Positions 12,763-24,800 of a DNA stretch of 64,000 bases are shown here, one piece after another. Under the pieces are notes generated by a model that worked only from the letters and a program-made list of their open reading frames with translations, did not search any database and was not told the DNA's origin. The position numbers were made by a program, and so were the translations under genes. Numbering within the stretch: position 1 is the first letter of the stretch; each line of letters starts with the position of its first letter. Source of the stretch: Hetaerina americana (Eukaryota > Arthropoda > Insecta > Odonata > Calopterygidae); NCBI GenBank assembly GCA_022747635.1, contig JAKTNV010000003.1, positions 45,168,475-45,232,474 on the forward strand. Direction: 5' to 3'.

Positions 12763-12869
12763 TCATCCAATCGATTCCTTTTTAATTTTCTTTTCTTTTT
12801 TTGGAGTCAACAACTGAGCTTCATATCCTTGAGCTAATAAACTTTGCCTCTTTTTGTGTTTCATTTTAC
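12763..12869 (-). CDS. POLR1G: RPA34-like exon 10 (terminal)
   Basis: After TTTGTTTCAG the phase 1 join gives GKMKHKKRQSLLAQGYEAQL, then LTPKKEKKIKKESIG and TGA at 12763-12765. The two lysine clusters repeat the first half of the duplicated tail unit, so this end may itself be a partial unit. Confidence 0.7.
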
Positions 12870-15800
12870 CTGAAACAAATACATATTTTAGCAGCTATGT
12901 ACAGGATAAAATGACAATTAAAACCAAGGTGCCAAAAGTCCTAAACATTGATAAAACCATAATCCCCAATCTAACACAATTTTTAATCTAATAGGAGGGG
13001 AACAAGGTAAAATGAAAACAAGGGAATTTAGTAATTCATAACATAGTTAATAATATAATCTTGAACTCTTAATTTACCTTAATGCCATTACTGAGATAGC
13101 ATTTAAAATAAATACATGGCACTAATATTAAGGTTCAAATTTGCAAGCCACCAGGGTCCACACTGACGGAGATCTATGATTTAAACATGATGTTTCAGTT
13201 AAAAAATTGACATCAATTTACAATCCAAGTTACTAATCATAAGCTAGAAGTCATTTTGCGAAAGGAAATCGCAAGGCTGCCAGGATTTATCCATCAATAA
13301 ATCTTTTAAATCAAACTTACGTTCTAATTGAGAAAAATGGTTGATGTCTGGTATGAAAGATTACACAAAATCAGGAAGGATTAAAAGAGTGTCTTATGAA
13401 GAAATAAGGCAGGGGATCCTGGAAAGTAGGCAGGGTGTCAGAGGGACTCGTGTAAAAAATGGATTTGAAAAAGCTTTAGGCAATATTTCAAAGTGCAGAG
13501 CGAGCAAAAATTATACATAGTGTGTGTAAAAATATGTCTCTATCAGATGTGTGTGTGAAAAATATGTCTATGTTTGGATTTTTTCAATTTTCATTACATA
13601 ACGCACATCGTCATTTTTTCGATCATCTGAACATTTTTGTACAGATAACGTGCACGTTATCGATAGGAAAATACAATAATTGTGATTCAGGAGACAAACT
13701 TCTTGGATTCAAGTGATATACCTATCCTATCATACATTTATTTACACGTACCTGTATGTAATACGACATACTCTAGGTATACATGAAGTACTGAGTGTTA
13801 GAAGAATGAAGTACTACCTATTAGAATAAATTAAGTACAGACACTATATGCTTCTTCTTTTTCTCATGGATTTATGAGATAAAATAACTGTAACAGTAGC
13901 AGGTCTGTATAAAATAGAATGTAATTAGAAATGCACGCTTCCAGACTAATTTATTTTTGTGAAACTCATCCATAAATTATAGTGTACATAGTATGTAAAT
14001 GTTTGGGTGTTTTCAATTTTCATTACATAGCGCGCATCGTCATTTTTTTCAATCGTCTTAATATTTTTGTGTAGATAACGCGCACATTATTGATGGGAAA
14101 ATATGATAATAACAGCAAGTCTTCATTTTAACTTACTACATACATCCTTCTCATTCCTGTGGTAGAATCAGAGCAGTCCTGAGTCCAGGCCAAGTATTTG
14201 ATCACTTACGCAAGTGTGGGGAAATGAAGGAGTTCGCACTAAATTACATGGTCATGGGAAATTACTTTGTCAGCCAAAATTACATACTTAACTACCAAAT
14301 GAAGGTTTTTTCACCATTACAATTTCAATTAATTAAACTAATATTTTAAACCTTGACAATAATTATAAAGAAATGGCAAATGTCAATTATAAAGAAATGG
14401 CAATTACCTTCCAGTTTCACTTCCGGCAGTAAACTGACTCCACTAAGATCAGTGCTGGCAGCTGCAATGCCTGCATTATCCATTGTATGCCGCCTCTTCC
14501 ACTTTTTGCTGTCTTTTTTGAAACTATTATTGCCCCCATTATTTTCTTCTTCATGATGAGTTTCCATTCCAGTTCCATCGAGAGCTTTTTTCATTTTCTT
14601 GTCATCACGTGGGTTCATAATATTATTATAAGGCCCACCAATACATGGATTACGGTCGATGTACCATTTCTCATTTTTGGATTGGTCTACCACTTCAGTC
14701 ACCTGTCCTGACATTTCTTCAACCATCCTTATATCTTCTGATAAGGCATCACCTCGTCTCGACTCAATTCCATACTCTGAGGCTCTCTTCTTTTTCTTTG
14801 CCTTCCTGGGAGTCTCCTCACTCACCCCAAAAGGAACTGAAGAAACCTCCACCAGCCCTTCCTCCTCAACACTGCATTCTGCTTCCGCCTTGATTTTCTT
14901 TTTCTTCTTTTTTGGCATTTGCCCTGGAGTGCCTGCAATAATGTACGAATCTTCCTTAAAGGTCTCCATATCTAATCCAATTTTTAACAATTCTGATTCT
15001 CTCTTCTTGTCTTTCTTCTTTTTCTTCTTTGCATGATCACCTTCAATAACACACTCAACTCCTTCATTGAAGGTCTCCATTCCATCTGTTCCTATTTAAA
15101 AGAAATTAGAACCAAATTAGATTTCAGGAAGGAACATAGAAGTTAGCAAAATTACTAATAAAAAGACAAATAAAATAGAATGTATGAAAACACACTCATC
15201 TGTTATAGGTATTTTATCAAAATATTGCTCCAAATTTTGCAATAAAAGCCATTACAGCTACATTAACTGCATAAGTTTGTAGTACTCATAAACATAAATA
15301 AGGACCCAAAATATTGTTAAGAAAAGTGGGATTAACACAGATTACCCACTAAAAATATAATTTGTCTTGTAATTACGAGGGTCATCCGGAAAGTAGTACC
15401 CGTTCGTGAAATAAAGACACAAAAGTAAATATTAACAAACATAAAAAATTTTATTTGAAAGAGGATACTTTAAACTACTTCTCAACATAATCTCCAAGCA
15501 AATTAAGGCATTTGTCATAACGTGTGACAAGTTTCTGTATTCCTGCTGCATAGTCCTTCGCCGCCAGCTCATTGAGATACGCGAGGGACCCATCTTGCAC
15601 AAATTTTTGCATAATGCAGATGGTGTTTAACAATTTCATGAACAATTGTTCGAGAAACATTGGGAAAATGCTCACAGATGTCATCAATTGTGACGCGCCG
15701 ATCGTTCCTCACGAATTCGTCAACTGAGCTCACCAGTTGGTCTGTAATGACAGACGGTCTCTCCGAACGCTCATCGTCGTGTGTGTTCCCCCTCCCCATG

Positions 15801-18800
15801 TTGAAGTTGCGACACCACCGCCGAACAGACGACTCGTCCATTACATTGTCTCCATACACCTCCTTTAATTGGCGATGAATATCACATGGGCGAACGTTTC
15901 TTGCATTGAGGAATTTAATCACTGCCCTCACTTCACAACTGGCGGCGTTCTCAATTTTTTTAAACATTGTAAACAATCACAGAAACAACACAGGCAATGC
16001 TAGCGTCACGCAACTTGGCTCAGAGAAGGCAGACAAGCCACTGAAGCTATCTGACCTCGTCCAGCGGCTACTCGCGTCGTCAGCACTTCATGCGGCACGA
16101 ACGGGTACTACTTTCCGGATGACCCTCGTAGATCTCAGCTTATAAAAGAGTATTCAATTAGCAAGAAGTTGAGGAAGTTTGGCATTTGGTTGACAGTCTT
16201 CTATTAGTTAAGTCACAAAATTTCAACATAAACCATATAAAATCAGAGTTTCATGATGTTTCCAATACTTTTGATAATTAATGGTATATAGTATTACAGA
16301 GATGTTAATTATCTACTTCCATTAGTGAACAAAAATTTTCCATGGCGTTTCCTGAAAGGACTGATGATTTTCTATTACAGAGGCTTGGCTGGCCAAGGAT
16401 TTCTCCTGATCATGGAGACAACCTGCCTCCCAAAAACACTATTCTGTCAAGCACCACTCAAGAGAAATCAAAAGTGGCATTCAACTAGGGATCACATAAT
16501 TTTAATATTTTACACCCCACTATTCGAGTCCATACTTTCCTTGTAAATCCATTTCATTTTATTCACCTTTAGAGTCTAATTGATGTAATTCCCCCAAGTT
16601 TTCCCTATGAATTTTCTCTTCCTTGCCATAGGCATGCAGCCATCCATAAACTCAACTCTAGTCCACATTTTTCCCACTGCCAAACCAATGGAGCATACTT
16701 CTTTCACACTAATCAATTACACTCATTCTAAACTAACATTTATTCTTTAACCATATTCTTGAACTTATTCCCCATCCCCACTTCATCATATATATCATAT
16801 TTTAATGAACAAATGTCTTGAACTAGATAGGAGAAATATTCCCTTCTTCAGGGCTTCAAGTTAAGCTAATTATTAAAATTGGACATAGTGCCCTTGGGAA
16901 AAGTTAAAATCACTAACAAATCATATATTTTAAATGAAAAAATGCTTGATTCAAGTCAGTTTTATAGTGAGCATTAAAGATATTAACCTATACAATCTCA
17001 GCATACTACACATAAAATACAAAAATGTGCACTTTAAATACCATACTTTGTAGCACCAGAAACACCTGAAAAAAGTTATAATACATACGAGATAGTTATA
17101 TTTCAAATGTTGCTGTTTTTCTACTTCAATAACTCATTAAGTCAAATTAACATTTGGGGTTAAAACTGTCATTACTACTTACATTGAAATTATAAATGAG
17201 ATATAGGGAACTCATTTTACACCAAGATTTAATTGCCATAGGAAGAAATTTAAAAATTACCTTTGATTATATCTTGATGGTCAACAATGATAGTTTCAGT
17301 GCATGTATTTTCCATCAAGTGCTTATTTTTTAATTTTCTTGACTCTGCATAACATCTGCTTTCACTAGAAACATTCAATACAGCATTTCCCAATTCTCTA
17401 TTTATTTCTCCTTTTATTTTCTTCACTTTCTCCATAGTTTGTTCTGGAATCTCCTCTGCCACCATGCTTTCGGATAATACATCACCTTGTCCTGACCCAA
17501 TCCCATACTCAGAATCTCTTTTCTTATTTTTCTTTGCCTTCCTGGGAATCTGCTCACCACCTTCACAAGAAACTGAGGATTCCACCAAGGAAACATCTGC
17601 CACTCTTTCCTCCTTGACACTATGCTCAGTCTCTTCCTTGACTTTCTTCTTTTTTGAGATTTGTTTTGGAGTGTCTGGGATAACATTCACTTCTTCTCTT
17701 AAGGTCGCCACATTCAGTCCAGCATCCACTATTTCGGAATCTCTCTTCTTGTCTTTCTTCCTCTTCTTCTTCACATGCTCGACCGACTCATTGAAAACTC
17801 CATTATCTGCATTCAGGGATTCCTTTTCTGCCAATTCTGTTTTCATACAAAATGAGAACATTAGAGGTTTCAAATCTGCTAGTAAGGTTTACAGGTGCAT
17901 AATAGCATTTCATTATGGATAGAATCTCTTTCAACTGAATACTTAAAACTAGACGACCCCAAACATTTCGGACAAGTTCAAGGCAAATGAGCACTACACA
18001 TTTAATTAGTGGGGAATCATGGGGGGTAGTAATTTCTGGTTGAGTAGGTCTACCTTTAACATTATTTATCAATGCTGTTGATAAAATCAAAAAAGGGGAG
18101 ATTGGGCACTGAAATGTTTAATTGAGGTGAAGGAAACAAAAAGAGTGTTAACAGAAAGATTCTATAGTTCCAACTTTTAAAACCTCTTGTCTAAAACACA
18201 GAGCCATTATGATACAATAACAAGTGCACACATCAAACATAGGTTGGATGGAGATTGTACAGGCCGAGGAGAAATTATAGAAAAATCACTTAGCTAGACA
18301 AGGATTCAAACCCAGATCCCTCAATTCCCAGCCGAGTGCTTTAGCCAGTTCTGGTTCTGGGGGTTTCAACAACGCAGCAAATTTATTAGGGCATTAAGGA
18401 AAAAGAAGTTAGGATGAATCATCATTTGTGATATTGCATCCGATTATGATTCATCCAATCTCGACTGACAATGGACATTATTTGTAATTTCATACTTTGA
18501 AAAGATTTTCCCATTTTTCTAGGATTACAGCCAAACGTTTTCAAAATTAAAAGTTTGGCCAACTGATAACATTTTTAAAGTCAGCTGATAAGAATTATTC
18601 ACTATCAAAATATGGACATTTTTTGTTATGTGGAATAGCACTTATCATTAAAATTAAATCATAAAAATGGGATTTTTACGCCAAAGAAATATTACATGCA
18701 ATTGGTATCATTCATTTTCTATATTCATGAATGATGGACTTTTGATTACTAATGCATAAAATTGAAATTACCTCTTGTTGCAATCAATCGAACAGCACTA

Positions 18801-21800
18801 GGTTCCACACTGGCAGTTTCAAGATTCACACTATCTATTGAGTGCTTCTTTTTTGATCTTTCTTTCCTGATTCTCAATTCACCATGGGCCACTTGCTGCA
18901 TGCTGACATCAACTTCTTGGGATGAAATATCCAATAAACTGTCACATTTTTGTCCTTTCAATTTATTCTTGCCTTCCTCCACTCTTTCTAATGTCCAATT
19001 ATGTCTTTCTCCAAACATACCAATATCTTCAGGGAGCACATCTCTTTGATCTGCTTTACTCACATCCTCAGAATCCTTTTTCGTCTTTTTCTTAGCCTTC
19101 TTTGGTGAACCAATCATTGAGACATTTGCCACTCCCAATACTTCACCACTCCAATGAGGATCCTTCTTTTCCTTCTTGATCTTCTTTTTCGGTGTTTGCA
19201 ATGAGAACTCTGAGGCATGGTCAATGATTTCTGGCAAGATAGCTGCATTCACCTCGTTTGATATAATTTCAGATGCTCTCTTTTTGTCCTTTCTGTTCTT
19301 CTTTCCAGAAAAAGGTTCTTTGGCTGGTATCCTCATCATATCATTGGGCACCTCAACTTTGGGAACTTCTGTTTTTATAAAAGAAAAACAATTTGAATAA
19401 TGAAATCATGAAACATAAAAAAGTCATATTTTAACCTGTTGAACCAAGATATGGATTCCCACCGACAATTTGGTAGGTGGCATTTAATTAAACTCAGAAA
19501 AACAAAATATTTCTCTTTACATATGCAAAAGACACTTCCTGGCTGTATTAATGTACTCAATAAAATGTGGATATTACATACAAATGTGGTAAATGGATGC
19601 ATTTGAGGCCAGTAGTCTAAGGTCCCTGGTTCACTAAAATTTGCAAATACTTAAATGATCCTGCACCAGACCATGGACTTGTAAGTTGCCCAATGCTATT
19701 ATTTGAATGGCACCTGAAAATAGCATTGGTATTTATTCTTTAAATGCAGCTGGCATTGGTAATGACCAATGCCATCTCTGGTGGCACTAAAGAATCAGGG
19801 AAGAGCAAAGTTAATGCCTTATGCATGAATGCTTATCCTATTATTTATGATTAGCATTTGTATAGCATGGATAGATTGTAGCAGGTAATACAGTCTAATA
19901 TGGAATCATGAAATAAGTAGACTTTGGTACTACTTTATGAAATATTATCTTTGGATGTTTACATCCATTTGCCTACACATAAATCTGTCATGTCACAAGG
20001 CATTAAAAAAATTTGATTACAATACAGAAATGCAACAAAAAGTATGTAAAAGCAACTGGAGATGATATTTAAGTAGAGTAATTTTCTTTCAAATTGCAAC
20101 TCAATACCTCCTCCTAATGAAGTGTCATTATTCATTGCATGAATTTTGAAATGACAAGCAATTGTAGTGCATTGTGTTTTTATTACATACTTTAACATAT
20201 TTTTTATTTTGCAAGCATGTCCAAGGTGCTGAAATGTACTTGTATTTTGTACTTTTCTTTGCGTTGGATGACTTACATACCTACATGATATGTATGGTCA
20301 GTAAACAGTAAAAATACCATTATTACAGATTTTTAAGTTAACGCCTTGCTTCCTGGCACGAAATTGTGCCGAAGACCTTGCTGGCAGCTACCTTCAGCCA
20401 TAAATTTCAGGGTGAACATTGATATCTTTTGCATAAAATGCATATTTTGCAAATGCATATTTTGCTAAATAAATAAAAAAATAATTGAATTAAAATTCAC
20501 TCTGCAAAAATATAAAATGATTGTCATGGAGCTGTATTGCATTGAATATTACAAACTAATTTTGTTTCATTAAGGTTGGTCAAATAATAATCCTATGTGA
20601 TGATAATGTTGAAATTGGCATGTACTATGGAATTTCTTTTAACTTGGCACACTTATTAGCTACAAATTACGGATCAGAGAAATCTAAGTTATGCCTCAAA
20701 CTGATGACACAGGTGTATGGTAATATAGTGATGTGATCACTATTATTAGTGATCCGCCGATTAAAGTAGGTTTTGGAGAGGCACAGCCTAGACCATGGCA
20801 CAATGACCCATTTACTTGCCTCATCTAACAAAAACAACCTGACATCCAACACTACAATATGCCCCTCTTCATTTACATATACTTCCGTTATTTTGTCCAA
20901 TATCCCAAACTTATTCCGTCCCCTCCTTGCTTGCCAACCATTGTCTGCTCTATTAAGCCTTTAATATTTATAAGAGATCCCAAAAACAATGGACAAAAAC
21001 TTTGTCAAACATAAGAAATTATTTGATTGATCCTGTAGCCTTCTCTTTAGAATTACCTTATTTTCCCGTCGATAACGTGCACCTTATGCATAAAACGCAC
21101 CCAGAACTTTGTAGTTATCATGAATTTGTATAGATACCGCGTGCCCAGGACTTCATAGTTATCTTGAATGTGTATAGATGCCGCACAACTGTATACACAT
21201 ATACGAGGTCTGTCCCAAAAGTATTGCAAATTTTGAATTTCCGGGGATTACATATATACGTATATTTTATTGCTGATTTTTTTGCGGCATTATGTAGGTA
21301 CCTACTACCTTGATCAAAAAGTTCCCGGAATAACCACCGTGTGGCGCTCCCATCGTTCCGATTTGAGTTCTGTTTTTTTTGTTAAATTGGTACATCTGTT
21401 GTTGATATTCCCTTTAAATCTTAGTGTCATAACTTGACATTTGCAAAAGTTACGTAGCCAAGAGTACATCTATCTCTGTGTGTGTTGGCGATTTTTTACA
21501 ATTTCAGAAATGGATTTAAATTTGCAACAACGAACTTGTATTAAATTTTGCATAAAAAACGGATTTAGTGGCGCACGGACGTTGGAAATGTTGGAAAAGT
21601 GTTTCGGCAACGATTCTCTAAAAAAAACGGTCGTTTACCAGTGGCACGAGCGGTTCAGAAGTGGTCGTGAGTCAATCGAAGATGATGAACGCAGTGGCAG
21701 ACCATCGACATCGAAAGTCGGTGAAAAAATTGATAAAGTAAAAGAAATGTTGGTCAATAACCGCAAATTAACCATCAGAGAAATAGCGGAGGACTTGAAC

Positions 21801-24800
21801 ATTGCCTATGGATCCGCCCAAGACATTGTGGTTAATGATTTGGGTTTCCGTCGTGTAGCAGCAAAGTTGGTGCCAAAAGACCTCAATTTCATGCAAAAAA
21901 GAGACCGTGTTGACGTCGCAAAAGACATGATTTGCGTCGCAAAAGACATGATTTGCGAGGCTGAATCCGATCCCACATTCATCAAAAGGATCATTACTGG
22001 AGACGAGACGTGGGTTTATGAGTACGACACGCAATCCAGACATCAGGCAAGTGAATGGCGTTCACCAAATGAGCCGAGACCAAAAAAACCACGTCGTTTT
22101 CAGTCAAAAAAGAAGGCAATGCTGACGGTTTTCATGGATTACAACGGTGTAGTGCATCATGAATTTTTGCCAGAAGGCCAGACAGTAAACAAAGAGTATT
22201 ATTTGGGCGTTATGAGACGTTTGCGTGAAGCAATTCGCCGAAAGAGACCAGAAATGTGGGCAGAAAACTCGTGGATTTTGCACCATGATAACGCACCGTC
22301 GCACAGTGCTATCATTATTCGTAATTTTTTGACGAAAAATGCAACAAATACCATCCAACAGCCACCGAATTCACCTGATTTGGCTCCCTGTGACTTCTTT
22401 CTGTTCAATCGAGTTAAAAAACCATTACGGGGAACGCGTTTTAGCAGCCGAGAGGAAGTAATGGAAAAATCGCAGGAAGCACTGATGGACATACCGAAAA
22501 CCGAATATAAAAAATGTTTCGAGGATTGGATCAAGCGCTGGCATAAGTGTGTTGCAGTCGATGGGGATTACTTTGAAGGGGACAATATAGATTTAGATGA
22601 ATAAACTTGTATTTTTAATTTTCTGAATAAATTCCGGGAAATTTTTGATCAAGGTAGTATGTCTCTCCCTTATGCCAAAAAGTTCAGCTATTTTGAATTT
22701 TCCGTTAATTTTCGACAGCTGTCATGCTGGGACGTGTTTTGGCTTGTTTTCGATTTTTGCCTGTTCCGAAAAATGGATCAAAGAATCTGTATCAAATTTT
22801 GTGTGAAAAACGAAATTAAGTATGCGGATGCATTCCGAATGTTGACTGTGGTGTATGGAGAAGCTACCTTGGACCAAAGCAACATTTATCGGTGGTACAA
22901 AATGTTCTCAGACAGCCGAGAAAATGTGAAGGAGGAAGAACATGCCAGATGCCAGAGCACTTCAATGACAGATGAAAAAATTGATGAGGTGAAGAAAATA
23001 GTATTGGCCAATCGTCGAATAACTGTCAGAGAAGTTGCTGAGGACCTAAACATATCGATTGGCTCTTGCCATTTGATTTTTACCAATAATTTGGGCATGA
23101 CATGGGTTGCCGTGGAATTCATACCAAAATTGCTCAATTTTGACCAAAAACACCAATACATTAACATTGCTAATGACTTCGTCAGCGACGACCCAAATTT
23201 ATAGTAGTAGTAGTAGTTTTAAGGGGAGGCGACCGACAGCTAAGGTCATTTGCGCCATAGGGGATGGACAGGAAAGGATGAAGGGTGGAGAGAAACCCGG
23301 CGTCGGCATTGGCCTACTCTTTACGAAAGGCGCCAAGGGGTCCGCAGTTTAACGTCCCATCCGACGGACGGCGTACTCACTCAAAGTGCCCTCCACAAAG
23401 CACCTCAAGTAGGGATCGAGATACCTCTGAAAAATATTCAACACCGCCGGGATTTGAACCCGCGCCCTCAGGGTGGGAAGCCAGTACGTTAGCCCCCGCA
23501 CCATCTCGATCCCCCCAAATTTATTCCAGAGGGTCATAACTGGTGACGAATCATGGGTTTATGGTTACAACAGAAGCTCAATCATCCCAATGGAAGCTGC
23601 AGCATGAGCCAAGACCGAAAAAGGCGTGCCAAGTTCAATCGAATGTGAAAGTTTTGCTTACAGTGCTCTTCGATTGCAAGGGACGTGGTGCATCATGAGT
23701 TCTTGCCACAAGGTAGAATGGTAAACAAGGAATATCATCGAAAAGTTATGTGCAATTTGCACAAAACAATCCACAACGATCGCCCGGATTTGTGGAAGAA
23801 CAAAAATTGGCTTTTGCACCATGACAACGCCCTTGCTCACACATCGTTACTTGTGCATGAATTTTTGGCCAAAAACAACACACCAATGATGTTGATCCAC
23901 CATATTCCCCAGACTTGGCCCCCAGTGACTTTTTCTTGCTCCCAAAACTGAAGAGGCCCATGAAAGGACAACACTACGCTATGGCTGACAAAATAAAGAT
24001 TGCATTGAAGGAGGAGCTGAACAAGATCACAAAAATGATTTTTTGAAGTGCTTTGAGGATTGGAAAAAACACTGGCACAAGAGTATAATATCTAATGGGG
24101 ATTACTTTGAAAGGGACAAAATAGATATTCATCAATAAATAAATTATTTTTGAAAAAAACACAAAAGTTATGACACTTTTTAAAGAAGACCTCATATATG
24201 CGCGTAAAAATTATACATAGTGTGTGTAAAAATACGCCTATGCTTGGATTTTTTCAATTTTCATAACATAATGCGAATCGTCATTTTTTTGATCATCTGA
24301 ACATTTTTGTATAGATAACGCGCACGTTATCAATGGGAAAATACGGTAATGCTACTCATTTTACAGCATGTTGCAAGCAAATAAAAATCAGCCACATAAA
24401 CTCCATGAACTCTTTCATTTTCATGTTAAGAGTATGTACCACATGATGATTTTCACAAATGACCACCTCAGAGCAATGCATTCGTAAACGGTATTTCAAC
24501 AATGCCATTATGTTACAGGTTCGGCAGCTGGACACCCAGACAGCTTGTGGTGTCTATCATGGAATAGCTTTTAAAGCCATTTCTTTAGGCAATGCCATAA
24601 TGGCAACCTTAAACAAATACTTGTAGCATCAGGACAATCAAGAGTTAAAATTTTTGTAAGCATTTGCACAAATTTTAATTTCTTTCAATTATATCATAAA
24701 ATTTCCTCATGGAGAGTTTAGTGAGAGTATTGTCACTATTTGATTGAGAATTAAGAAATATGGTGCCATTCATTAATTTTCTTCATGCCTGGATTACCAA

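Larger units (their letters stand above)
21204..24194 (+). mobile_element. Mariner 3A, same family as mariner 2, split by two later insertions
   Basis: The left end CGAGGTCTGTCCCAAAAGTA and the right end GAAGACCTCA are inverted, with TA at 21202-21203 and 24195-24196. Its own sequence is 21204-21304, 22658-23202 and about 23517-24194. Mariner 3B (21305-22657) sits in its 5' non-coding part and a SINE (about 23203-23516) in its transposase. Confidence 0.88.

Noticed and set aside
14353..15036. Phe/Ser-rich plus-strand frames opposite RPA34-like exon 9, and similar ones at 17464-17922 and 18762-19400
   Set aside because: Antisense readings of lysine codons; no start, splice or domain support.
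23250..23539. Short frames with a protein-like look (DLNPRPQGGKPVR)
   Set aside because: This is the translated tRNA-like head of the SINE, a common false gene call.
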